A stretch of 7,437 bases of DNA from JBELHO01 sp042091375 (GTDB lineage Bacteria; Pseudomonadota; Gammaproteobacteria; Enterobacterales; Alteromonadaceae). Positions 1 to 6,186 of this stretch are shown here, piece after piece; positions within the stretch are counted from its first letter, which is position 1; every line of letters begins with the position of its first letter. Below the pieces are notes generated by a model. The model saw only the letters and a program-made list of their open reading frames with translations, was not told the DNA's origin and searched no databases. The translations under genes were made by a program, and so were the position numbers. The stretch is taken from positions 1 through 7,437 of the forward strand of contig JBELHO010000091.1 of the NCBI GenBank assembly GCA_042091375.1, in the 5' to 3' direction.

Positions 1-38
1 GCTGTTAAACCTAAGGTAAATTCTCGTCTTGTGACCAT
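1..38 (-). CDS. 5' end of a Tat-exported protein (partial, runs off left edge)
   Basis: Only the first 12 codons and two bases of the next are in the window. They read MVTRREFTLGLTA (last residue inferred from GC-), a good start for a twin-arginine signal peptide: the RR pair is followed by x-F-T-L-G, the pattern of substrates exported folded through the Tat system. The ATG is at 38-36, with a purine-rich AGAGAA about 8 bases upstream as a possible ribosome binding site. It lies on the same strand as the phytase, 130 bp downstream of its stop and beyond the phytase terminator, so it probably has its own promoter or depends on read-through. The mature protein is outside the window, so its function cannot be named; a periplasmic enzyme is likely. 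The motif makes a real start more likely than chance, but the call rests on 13 residues. Confidence 0.6.
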   Translation of the reverse strand, partial: MVTRREFTLGLT

Positions 39-93
39 GTTTAATTCTCTACTTTGGTACGGGTACGATACGCTTTTAAAAAGCAGGTAAAGC

Positions 94-121
94 AAAAACG
101 GATAAGTTGATTACCCGTTTT
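94..121 (-). terminator. Rho-independent terminator of the receptor-phytase transcript
   Basis: On the minus strand, AAAACGG pairs with CCGTTTT, followed by one G-T wobble and TAA/TTA inside, around a five-base TCAAC loop. This gives an 11-pair stem ending in a run of five T. It begins about 48 bases after the phytase stop codon. The inner G-T wobble becomes an A-C mismatch on the plus strand, so the structure favours minus-strand transcripts, although the plus strand also has a T-rich tail and could terminate weakly. Confidence 0.75.
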
Positions 122-168
122 CATTTTCTCTATCTGTTAATATCAAGCAATGTTATTTGCAATGTTAA

Positions 169-2061
169 TTACTGCGAGGTAACTCTTTGAGCAATCCACT
201 CATTCAACAGACGACCACTTACCAGTTTAAAGTTTTGTGCTGCTTTGGGCATAACATTATGCCCATCTTGCACTACCAATAACCCTTCAGGTAGGTCGAC
301 CCCTAAATATTGACTGGTTACCGCCAAGCCATCGGTTTCAGAGGCGCCATCAATCATTTCAGGCCAGTTAGCTGCAACTTCAAATACCCCTAAATACTGG
401 TATTGTTCATCGGTGGCATAGACAGCATATCGATTGTTACCTTGGCTCGACACCACCAAATATGGCTTTCCTAGATAGTGATAGAGACTCATACCTTCAA
501 TATCAGCAGCAATGTCATCATTGAGGCCAGCAATAAATTTATCTTTACTATGACTGCCTATCTCTTTTAACCATACGCCTTTAGCTTCTTCACCATAAAA
601 AAGTCGCTGCCTTTGATCATCACTAACACAACCTTCAGGTTGACTGGCAACCATCCATTCAAGTGTTTTTTCTGCCTTAATGCTAGCGCCATTTAGCTGT
701 AAATCGTAGCGTTGAAAACGACCATCAGTATCATTGACCCAAGCTGTAATTTGTTCTTTATACTTACTTAAACAAAAGCCGTAAGGGTCTGCTAAATTGG
801 TTTTTATATCGCTAATATGTGTTGGTAAGCCAGTGGTCTTATTAATGGTAAATATACTGATACTTTTGCCGGTGCGATTGCTTGCTGCGGCAATGTCAAC
901 AAGTCTACCATTGACCATGACATTATAGCGAATATCGACGTTGTTAATGCGGCCAACCGCTAAACTTTTCACTAACTTGCCAGATAGATCATATACGTTT
1001 AGGCCATATTTTTTGTCCGTTGTATAAACTAAACTCGCTTCAGGTTTGTGTTGATTGACCCAGATTTCAGGATCATCTGCGGCATCACCAAAACTAAATA
1101 CTGATTCAGTTTGAGCATAAGGTAAAAAACCTGCCACTGACGCTACTTCAGAGCTGATTTTCTTCTCTATTTTTTCAATAGACAGGCTATATAATGCTTG
1201 GCTTTCTTCGTCGTAGAAATATGTCTGCAAGCGATTATTGATCCATGTTATTTGAATGGTTTTCGGCGCTACATTATTTGCAAGTTTGACTGGCGTTAAT
1301 TGTTCAGTTGCTTGCTGCCAAAGCCACAGTGCATTTTTACTGGGCGAAACAATAACCACATCACCCTGCTCTGTAGTATCAACATATTCAACCTCCAAAC
1401 CTTTTTCCAATTGAATCAGTTGGCGAGTGCGTTCATGCTCAGGATTTTTGGAATATCGCCATACACCAATATTTTCTTCGGTGATATAAAGTGACTCATC
1501 AAGATCAGCTACCGCACAAGCCTTAATATTTGGGCCAACAGGAAACTGGGTAATATCGGCTAATTGCCACGCTTGTTGTTGAGCTTGAAAAACGTTTTGA
1601 TGGACAACCTGACCTGAATCAGTAACCGTAAACAATTCAATACCATGTGTTCCAGCACTTAGACATAAGGCATCAATTGCGCTGTCTTTTGGCTTAAACC
1701 GATGTTTGATGTCTAACGACTTTGCTTTATGATCAACTTCAATTAATAATAATTCACCGCTATTAGCATCTAGAGTAGCGATGACACCTTTATGCCGCGT
1801 GTAAGGTAAGCGCCTATAATCTAAGTGCTCTGCTGAACTTTCAAGCTGAGCAATAACGGCAAACTCACTATTGAGTAGCATAATACCTTGCGACTCACTT
1901 ATCGCGACTTGATGATCATTACCATCAATCGCCGCTGGCACCAATTTTAAAAACTGTACATCTATTGGCGTCACGACGTGTTTCATATTAGCGTAGCCAA
2001 AAAATGGCAATAAAACACTGAACGAACTCACTAGCCAAAAATAATTAAATTTCATATTCAT
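169..2061 (-). CDS. Secreted beta-propeller phytase, tandem two-domain form
   Basis: This 630-residue enzyme is predicted to hydrolyse phosphate from phytate (myo-inositol hexakisphosphate) in a calcium-dependent way, the chemistry of the beta-propeller (alkaline) phytase family. Residues 1-24 form a Sec signal peptide with likely cleavage after GYA; there is no lipobox. The catalytic domain is roughly 315-630 and carries the two family signatures, DAADDPEIW (326-334) and NNVDIRY (373-379). It also has the conserved EGCV (476-479), GEEAKGVW (490-497), DIEG (520-523), SSQGNNRY (538-545), TDGL (576-579) and VVQDG (596-600) segments. Residues 30-310 form a second, diverged propeller-like copy that lacks the catalytic signatures. 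Single-domain Bacillus phytases have fewer than 400 residues, so this is the long, dual-domain type. The start at 2061 has no strong ribosome binding site; a second Met at codon 3 is an alternative. It follows the receptor gene by 67 bp on the same strand, probably in one operon. The family call is very secure. Confidence 0.95.
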   Translation of the reverse strand: MNMKFNYFWLVSSFSVLLPFFGYANMKHVVTPIDVQFLKLVPAAIDGNDHQVAISESQGIMLLNSEFAVIAQLESSAEHLDYRRLPYTRHKGVIATLDANSGELLLIEVDHKAKSLDIKHRFKPKDSAIDALCLSAGTHGIELFTVTDSGQVVHQNVFQAQQQAWQLADITQFPVGPNIKACAVADLDESLYITEENIGVWRYSKNPEHERTRQLIQLEKGLEVEYVDTTEQGDVVIVSPSKNALWLWQQATEQLTPVKLANNVAPKTIQITWINNRLQTYFYDEESQALYSLSIEKIEKKISSEVASVAGFLPYAQTESVFSFGDAADDPEIWVNQHKPEASLVYTTDKKYGLNVYDLSGKLVKSLAVGRINNVDIRYNVMVNGRLVDIAAASNRTGKSISIFTINKTTGLPTHISDIKTNLADPYGFCLSKYKEQITAWVNDTDGRFQRYDLQLNGASIKAEKTLEWMVASQPEGCVSDDQRQRLFYGEEAKGVWLKEIGSHSKDKFIAGLNDDIAADIEGMSLYHYLGKPYLVVSSQGNNRYAVYATDEQYQYLGVFEVAANWPEMIDGASETDGLAVTSQYLGVDLPEGLLVVQDGHNVMPKAAQNFKLVSGRLLNEWIAQRVTSQ

Positions 2062-2089
2062 TACGTTATTTTCAATTATTGATTATAAC

Positions 2090-2117
2090 GGTAAGGCACC
2101 CAAGTCGTTGCCTTACC
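2090..2117 (-). other. Intercistronic hairpin between receptor and phytase genes
   Basis: GGTAAGGCA (2090-2098) and TGCCTTACC (2109-2117) form a perfect 9-bp inverted repeat around a 10-base loop, 11 bases after the receptor stop and 28 bases before the phytase start. Neither strand has a T-run after the stem, so it does not look like an intrinsic terminator. On the minus strand it is followed by TATAAT (2088-2083), which resembles a -10 box but has no convincing -35 element at 17 bases. An mRNA-stabilising or processing hairpin that sets the receptor-to-phytase ratio is the simplest reading; this role is inferred. Confidence 0.6.
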
Positions 2118-2128
2118 TCGATTATTTA

Positions 2129-4927
2129 TTACAAAGAATTAATGGTAAAACCTAGTTCAAATGAGGCACCATATTCTTCATATTGATAGTTGTACGTGCT
2201 ATTACCATGATAAATATATAACGGCTCGTCAGTTATATTGATAGCATTAAAGTACACTTGCATGGTGTCGCTGAAATAATATTTTGCTGAGAAGTCAACT
2301 TGGGTATGTGTGTCTTCATAAACAGATGTATCATTGTCAACAAACTGAAAGCTTTCACTTTTGTATGAAGTACTTAAACGGGCACTGAATTTATTATTTT
2401 CAAAACCAAACATTAGATTAGCTAGAGTGTCAGCTTGATTCGGTAAATCATCATCGGTATCAACAAACGTGCCATTAGCACTAATAAATAGTCCAGAAGC
2501 AAAGTTTTTTGTCCAGGCTAATTCAAGCCCCTTTAATGACGCATCCCCACCATTAATGGGTTGCATTACTTCTTCAAAGCCATCCCACTGACCATTGTCT
2601 TGTACTTCAGCAACGACGACATAATTAGAGATATCTTTAAAAAATAAGCCCGCCGACATAACTCCAATATTACCCGGGTAATATTCAATTGAAAAATCTA
2701 TGTTGTCTGATTCAAAAGTGTCTAAATGGGGGTTACCTACTTCAGCTTTGCGTTCGGTCTCAATAACACCATCATCCTCAGTTACTTCACTTTCAATTAA
2801 CTGATAAGCCGCTGAATCTCCGAAAGTTGGTCGCGCAATAGTTTGAGTATAGGCAAAGCGTGCAAGAAGTTTCTCTGACGCTTGATATTTAACATTTAAA
2901 CTTGGTAATAAGTGATCATAATCCTTGCTCACTTGCCAAGGAATAATGTTGACGCTTTCCTCATCATTCACCTCATCTTCAATAAGTTCAACCCGGTTAC
3001 CTGTGGTTTCAAATCGAGTATCTTCATAGCGAAAACCAGCAATTATTCGCCATTTATCAATATCAAGTGTGATCATTGCGTACGCGGATGTAACATCTTC
3101 TTCGCTGAAGTAAGAGCTCCCTTTAGAATCGATCAAGGTATCAAGTTCATTTATTTCAAACTGATTAAGGTTACTTTGAACATAATTAGCTAAAGTACTT
3201 TGATTAAGGCCAGGGCCAAAGTTACCAAGCTGATAACTAGGGGAAGCTATTTCAAATTGTGCTGCCGTTTCGTCATTAAAACCACCATCATAAATAGTTG
3301 CATCGACGGTATTAGCTTTTTCACGTGACTGATGCTTGAAACCAAACTTAAAAGTCGCGTTATTGTTATACCAAACAAAATCACGACTAAAATCGAGCTT
3401 GACACTCAACTCCTCATCCTCGGCAAGGTTATTTTCATAAGTAATCTCATCCATGTCAAAATTAGACAGTTGATGAGCCGCAGCACTTTGCATTAAGCTT
3501 GGCACCGAGCCTGTTGATTGATAGCCAAGTAAAAAGTCTTCACCCGCAAAAGTAACGTCAATTCGATTTGGCTCTGCTTCCTTAGCTTTTGAATAGCCAA
3601 TATCATACTCAACTAACCAGTGGTTAAACTGGTTTTCACCGCCTAATACCATAGATAAAATATCTTGCTCTTCGTAACGATCTTTCGTGTCTCGTTCCAT
3701 TTCAGCATCAATAAATTGTGCACCCGTGTTAGTGTAAGAGCTGGTATCTAAGGCACCGTCAGCAAGTTTGTATTGATTACGAGTACGAAATTCATCATCA
3801 GAAAATTTACTATATAGGGTGCGTAAGTAGTATTTATCTGTCAGTGAAGTATGTAAATCAAAGTTTAAGGCGATACCCAAACGTTCTCGTGTGATAGCAT
3901 AATGACGTTGCTCAATTTCTTCGGCACCAAACGCTTCTGTATCCTCGCCTGTCACGGCATCTTCGTATTCAAACTCAGCCCAGCCGCCATCAGTTTCCAT
4001 ATTATGCGAGCCAAATTTGCGTTCAAACCAAGAAATTGCGGTAGCAACACCAAGTTTTGAACCACCCGAAAGATAAAAAACATCGGTGAAGCTGCCTGAG
4101 ACTTTTGGGCTGAATTCTTCCATCAATTCATTATAAGACCCTTGAATTGTTGCACTATAGCTTTGCCCTTGTCGATCAAAAGCACTCAAACTTTTAACCT
4201 CTACTGAGCCACCAATTGTATTAGCATCCATATCTGGCGTGACCGTTTTACTCACCTCTAAGCTTTGAATAAGCTCAGAAGGGATAACGTCCATAGCCAC
4301 ACTTCGCACGCCACCTTCTGGTGATGGGACATTGACACCATTGATGGTGACATTATTTAAATTTGGGTCTATGCCACGAATAGCAACAAAACGTCCTTCA
4401 CCTTGATCACGCTGAATTGACATACCTGGCAGACGTTGCAAGGCTTCTGCTGCGTTTTGATCCGGTGACTGACCAATAGTATCGGCACTGACAACTGACA
4501 TCAAATTATCAGCATTGCGCTGGCGATTAATGGCGCCAGCCTGACTGGCACGTTGACCGTAAACGATAATATTTTCAATCGCACTATAGTCAGCGCCAAT
4601 AATAAAGTTTTGCTGTACTGTACCGTCTGCGCCAATAGTAATGCGTTTAGACACTTTATCGGCACCTAAATAATTTATTTCCAGTGTATATGTACCTTGT
4701 GGCACATTACTAAAGCGAAACGAACCATCTCGTGTAGTAACGGTTGTTAAAGCTAATTCGATAATACGCACTTGAGCGCCTTCAAAATATACTGAATTTG
4801 AGGCATCGGTCACTCGGCCAGAAAAATTTGCATCAGCTGCTAACGCAACATTATTTAATAAGGCAGTACCGCAAGCAATCGCTAGTGCAGAGTATTTAAA
4901 CTGCTTCCACGTAGTTAATTTAGTCAT
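2129..4927 (-). CDS. TonB-dependent outer-membrane receptor of the phytate locus
   Basis: This 932-residue protein is a TonB-ExbBD-energised gated channel for active uptake across the outer membrane. A Sec signal peptide ends near residue 30 (ALA before ADA). Residues about 34-110 are a carboxypeptidase-regulatory-like beta-sandwich (FSGRVTDA, then RDGSFRFSNVPQGTYTLEI). A TonB-box-like IENIIVYGQR follows at 117-126. The plug spans about 135-245, with QNAAEALQRLPGMSIQRDQG, FVAIRGIDPNLNNVTING and TIGGSVEVKS segments typical of the TonB-Xanth-Caul type. The remainder is the beta-barrel, ending in an alternating hydrophobic strand (ASFELGFTINSL). The substrate cannot be read from sequence. The downstream phytase suggests phytate, a metal-phytate complex or lower inositol phosphates; beta-propeller phytase genes beside TonB receptor genes are known in several marine and soil bacteria. 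The ATG at 4927 is preceded by a weak GAGATAAG ribosome binding site. It is the first gene of the probable operon and diverges from the regulatory pair. Confidence 0.93.
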   Translation of the reverse strand: MTKLTTWKQFKYSALAIACGTALLNNVALAADANFSGRVTDASNSVYFEGAQVRIIELALTTVTTRDGSFRFSNVPQGTYTLEINYLGADKVSKRITIGADGTVQQNFIIGADYSAIENIIVYGQRASQAGAINRQRNADNLMSVVSADTIGQSPDQNAAEALQRLPGMSIQRDQGEGRFVAIRGIDPNLNNVTINGVNVPSPEGGVRSVAMDVIPSELIQSLEVSKTVTPDMDANTIGGSVEVKSLSAFDRQGQSYSATIQGSYNELMEEFSPKVSGSFTDVFYLSGGSKLGVATAISWFERKFGSHNMETDGGWAEFEYEDAVTGEDTEAFGAEEIEQRHYAITRERLGIALNFDLHTSLTDKYYLRTLYSKFSDDEFRTRNQYKLADGALDTSSYTNTGAQFIDAEMERDTKDRYEEQDILSMVLGGENQFNHWLVEYDIGYSKAKEAEPNRIDVTFAGEDFLLGYQSTGSVPSLMQSAAAHQLSNFDMDEITYENNLAEDEELSVKLDFSRDFVWYNNNATFKFGFKHQSREKANTVDATIYDGGFNDETAAQFEIASPSYQLGNFGPGLNQSTLANYVQSNLNQFEINELDTLIDSKGSSYFSEEDVTSAYAMITLDIDKWRIIAGFRYEDTRFETTGNRVELIEDEVNDEESVNIIPWQVSKDYDHLLPSLNVKYQASEKLLARFAYTQTIARPTFGDSAAYQLIESEVTEDDGVIETERKAEVGNPHLDTFESDNIDFSIEYYPGNIGVMSAGLFFKDISNYVVVAEVQDNGQWDGFEEVMQPINGGDASLKGLELAWTKNFASGLFISANGTFVDTDDDLPNQADTLANLMFGFENNKFSARLSTSYKSESFQFVDNDTSVYEDTHTQVDFSAKYYFSDTMQVYFNAINITDEPLYIYHGNSTYNYQYEEYGASFELGFTINSL

Positions 4928-4952
4928 TATCTTATCTCATAGTCTTGAAGTT

Positions 4953-4971
4953 ACGACCACTTTTAGGTCGT
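4953..4971 (-). repeat. Inverted repeat in the receptor leader
   Basis: ACGACC (4953-4958) and GGTCGT (4966-4971) form a 6-bp stem with a 7-base loop, 25-44 bases upstream of the receptor ATG. An alternative pairing (CCAC with GTGG, 4957-4960 and 4970-4973) overlaps it. There is no T-run. It could be a short operator or an mRNA leader hairpin; a chance repeat is also possible. Confidence 0.35.
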
Positions 4972-5056
4972 GGGTTTAATGAACAAGGAGACGTTAACCA
5001 AGTAAAATGACAAAAATATTTCACTCACTTCAACTAAACGCAATTTTGAAATAAAT

Positions 5057-5074
5057 CTGACTAGAATATGACTA
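5057..5074 (-). promoter_or_regulatory. Pho-box-like direct repeat upstream of the receptor-phytase operon
   Basis: On the minus strand TAGTCAT (5074-5068), a 4-base spacer and TAGTCAG (5063-5057) make two 7-base direct repeats with an 11-base period. This is the architecture of a PhoB site (two CTGTCAT-like repeats separated by 4 bases). Both repeats keep the GTCA core but differ from the E. coli consensus at the first two bases. A weak -10-like CAAAAT (5048-5043) follows after 8 bases, about the expected distance for a Pho promoter without a -35 box. The site is about 130 bp upstream of the receptor ATG. Phosphate control would suit a phytase operon, but the match is only moderate. Confidence 0.3.
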
Positions 5075-5210
5075 TTTATTTGCGCTGATGAGCTAATTGA
5101 ACCTTGCTTTAATTAAGGTTGTTTGTTGTTTATTGTTCATCTGGTGCAATTTTATCGATGTGAAGTAAAAAAATTGTAACTCTGGTGAGCTAAAATGACC
5201 CTTTCACTGA

Positions 5211-5232
5211 TAAGCATAAATTTTTATGCTTA
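5211..5232. promoter_or_regulatory. 10-bp palindrome upstream of the GGDEF-AraC operon
   Basis: TAAGCATAAA (5211-5220) is followed by TT and then its exact reverse complement TTTATGCTTA (5223-5232), a perfect inverted repeat 31-52 bases upstream of the ATG at 5263. Its right arm contains a possible -10 hexamer TATGCT (5225-5230), with a poor -35 candidate TTTCAC 17 bases upstream (5202-5207). A palindrome overlapping a promoter is typical of an operator for a dimeric regulator. There is no proper T-run for termination, but a leader hairpin cannot be excluded. Confidence 0.45.
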
Positions 5233-5262
5233 TTTGCATTGATTGATTTGATAGTAACTTTT

Positions 5263-6186
5263 ATGAACTTTGCTTTTTTACCCTTTCACAAACCCTTGTT
5301 TGTGACTTTATTAATAACTATTACTAGTGTTTGCTTTGGCGCAATGTCCTTTGGTCAATTAAAACCTTCTTCTGAATTAGACTTATTTGATATGGCAGGT
5401 GAAGGAGGCATTACCTTAATGACACTAATATGGATATTTTTTACACTGATGAGTCGACCATCAGGTCGGGTCACTAATCTACTCTTTATCGGCTTACTAT
5501 TTACGCACGTATCGGTATTACTCGACTTTCTCGATGAATTTTTCATCTATCCCGAGCAGCACTGGATAACCGCGATTGAAGCATTACCCGCCCCCTTAGG
5601 TATGATATTAATGAGTATCGCTTTGTATCAATGGCACAAAGAACAAACCACTATTAATCATCAACTTAGTCGCACAGAGCGCTTTTATCGTGAACACAGT
5701 TTGGTTGATTTCACTACGGGGCTATACAGTGCTGAATATATGAAGAAACAACTAAAAATTGAAATTAATTATGTAAAAAATCAACAGACATTTTTCTCAT
5801 TAATGATGTTCGATCTGCGTCACTTCGCCCAATTTAATCAAGATTATGGCTATCAGCATGGTGACCTGTTACTCAGAGAAGTTGCCCAGTTGATTCAGAT
5901 GAATATACGCGATGGTGATATTGCCTGTCGTTATGCTAGCGATCGTTTTATTGTATTAATGCCTAATACTAACAAGAATACTGCCGAGGAAATTGAACAG
6001 CAAACAAAACATGCGATTGAGCATCTTGCCTTCAAATATGGTCAAACAAGTGATGCTATTTATCCTAAAGTTATTAGTTGTAACCATCAATATCGAGGTT
6101 GGCATCGTTATGAAGAGGTACTTGACGATATCAACGGCCATTTAAGCCTAACCAAGCAAATAGTTCAGCACCGAAGTAGTGCCTAA
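5263..6186 (+). CDS. Membrane protein with degenerate GGDEF domain, possible c-di-GMP sensor
   Basis: With the ATG at 5263 the protein has 307 residues. Four membrane segments lie near 10-30, 48-64, 69-90 and 100-122, followed by a short linker and a cytoplasmic GGDEF-family domain (about 147-297). Family landmarks are DFTTGL (149-154), the first metal-ligand position D184, N192 and HGD (D201). The signature loop is ASDRF (225-229) instead of GG(D/E)EF: both glycines and the second acidic residue are lost, so diguanylate cyclase activity is unlikely. The inhibitory-site motif RxxD is intact as RDGD (216-219), exactly five residues before the loop, so product binding may persist. The C-terminal part lacks the usual AD-ALY-AK block. 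An in-frame TTG at 5239 would add eight residues, but the 5211-5232 palindrome would then sit where its ribosome binding site should be; neither start has a good one. It overlaps the AraC gene by one base. Confidence 0.85.
   Translation: MNFAFLPFHKPLFVTLLITITSVCFGAMSFGQLKPSSELDLFDMAGEGGITLMTLIWIFFTLMSRPSGRVTNLLFIGLLFTHVSVLLDFLDEFFIYPEQHWITAIEALPAPLGMILMSIALYQWHKEQTTINHQLSRTERFYREHSLVDFTTGLYSAEYMKKQLKIEINYVKNQQTFFSLMMFDLRHFAQFNQDYGYQHGDLLLREVAQLIQMNIRDGDIACRYASDRFIVLMPNTNKNTAEEIEQQTKHAIEHLAFKYGQTSDAIYPKVISCNHQYRGWHRYEEVLDDINGHLSLTKQIVQHRSSA

Larger units (their letters stand above)
4928..5262. promoter_or_regulatory. Divergent gene-free control region
   Basis: About 335 bp separate the starts of the receptor gene (leftward) and the membrane GGDEF gene (rightward). 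No credible coding region was found. The region is AT-rich and must hold promoters for both directions. It contains a leader inverted repeat near the receptor start (4953-4971), a Pho-box-like direct repeat (5057-5074), a short inverted repeat AACCTT...AAGGTT with a TTAATTAA palindrome inside (5100-5120), and a strong palindrome just before the GGDEF gene (5211-5232). No textbook sigma-70 promoter with both hexamers matching well was found for either gene. Confidence 0.7.

Noticed and set aside
72..84. GCTTTT-A-AAAAGC inverted repeat between the phytase terminator and the Tat gene
   Set aside because: The arms are only six bases with a one-base centre and low complexity, and cannot form a useful hairpin loop. 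Probably incidental.
1300..1494. Plus-strand open frame inside the phytase gene
   Set aside because: It lies wholly within the opposite strand of a well-supported enzyme gene, has no recognisable domain and no ribosome binding site that stands out.
4918..4940. Fur-box-like GATAAGATAATGA near the receptor start
   Set aside because: The match to the GATAAT repeats needs a one-base gap and overlaps the ribosome binding site and ATG, where purine-rich AT sequence is expected. Iron control is possible for a TonB receptor but is not supported here.
5239..5262. TTG start adding eight residues to the membrane GGDEF protein
   Set aside because: No ribosome binding site is seen, and the 10-bp palindrome ends only six bases before the TTG, which would mask it. 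The ATG at 5263 gives a sensible cytoplasmic N-terminus before the first helix.
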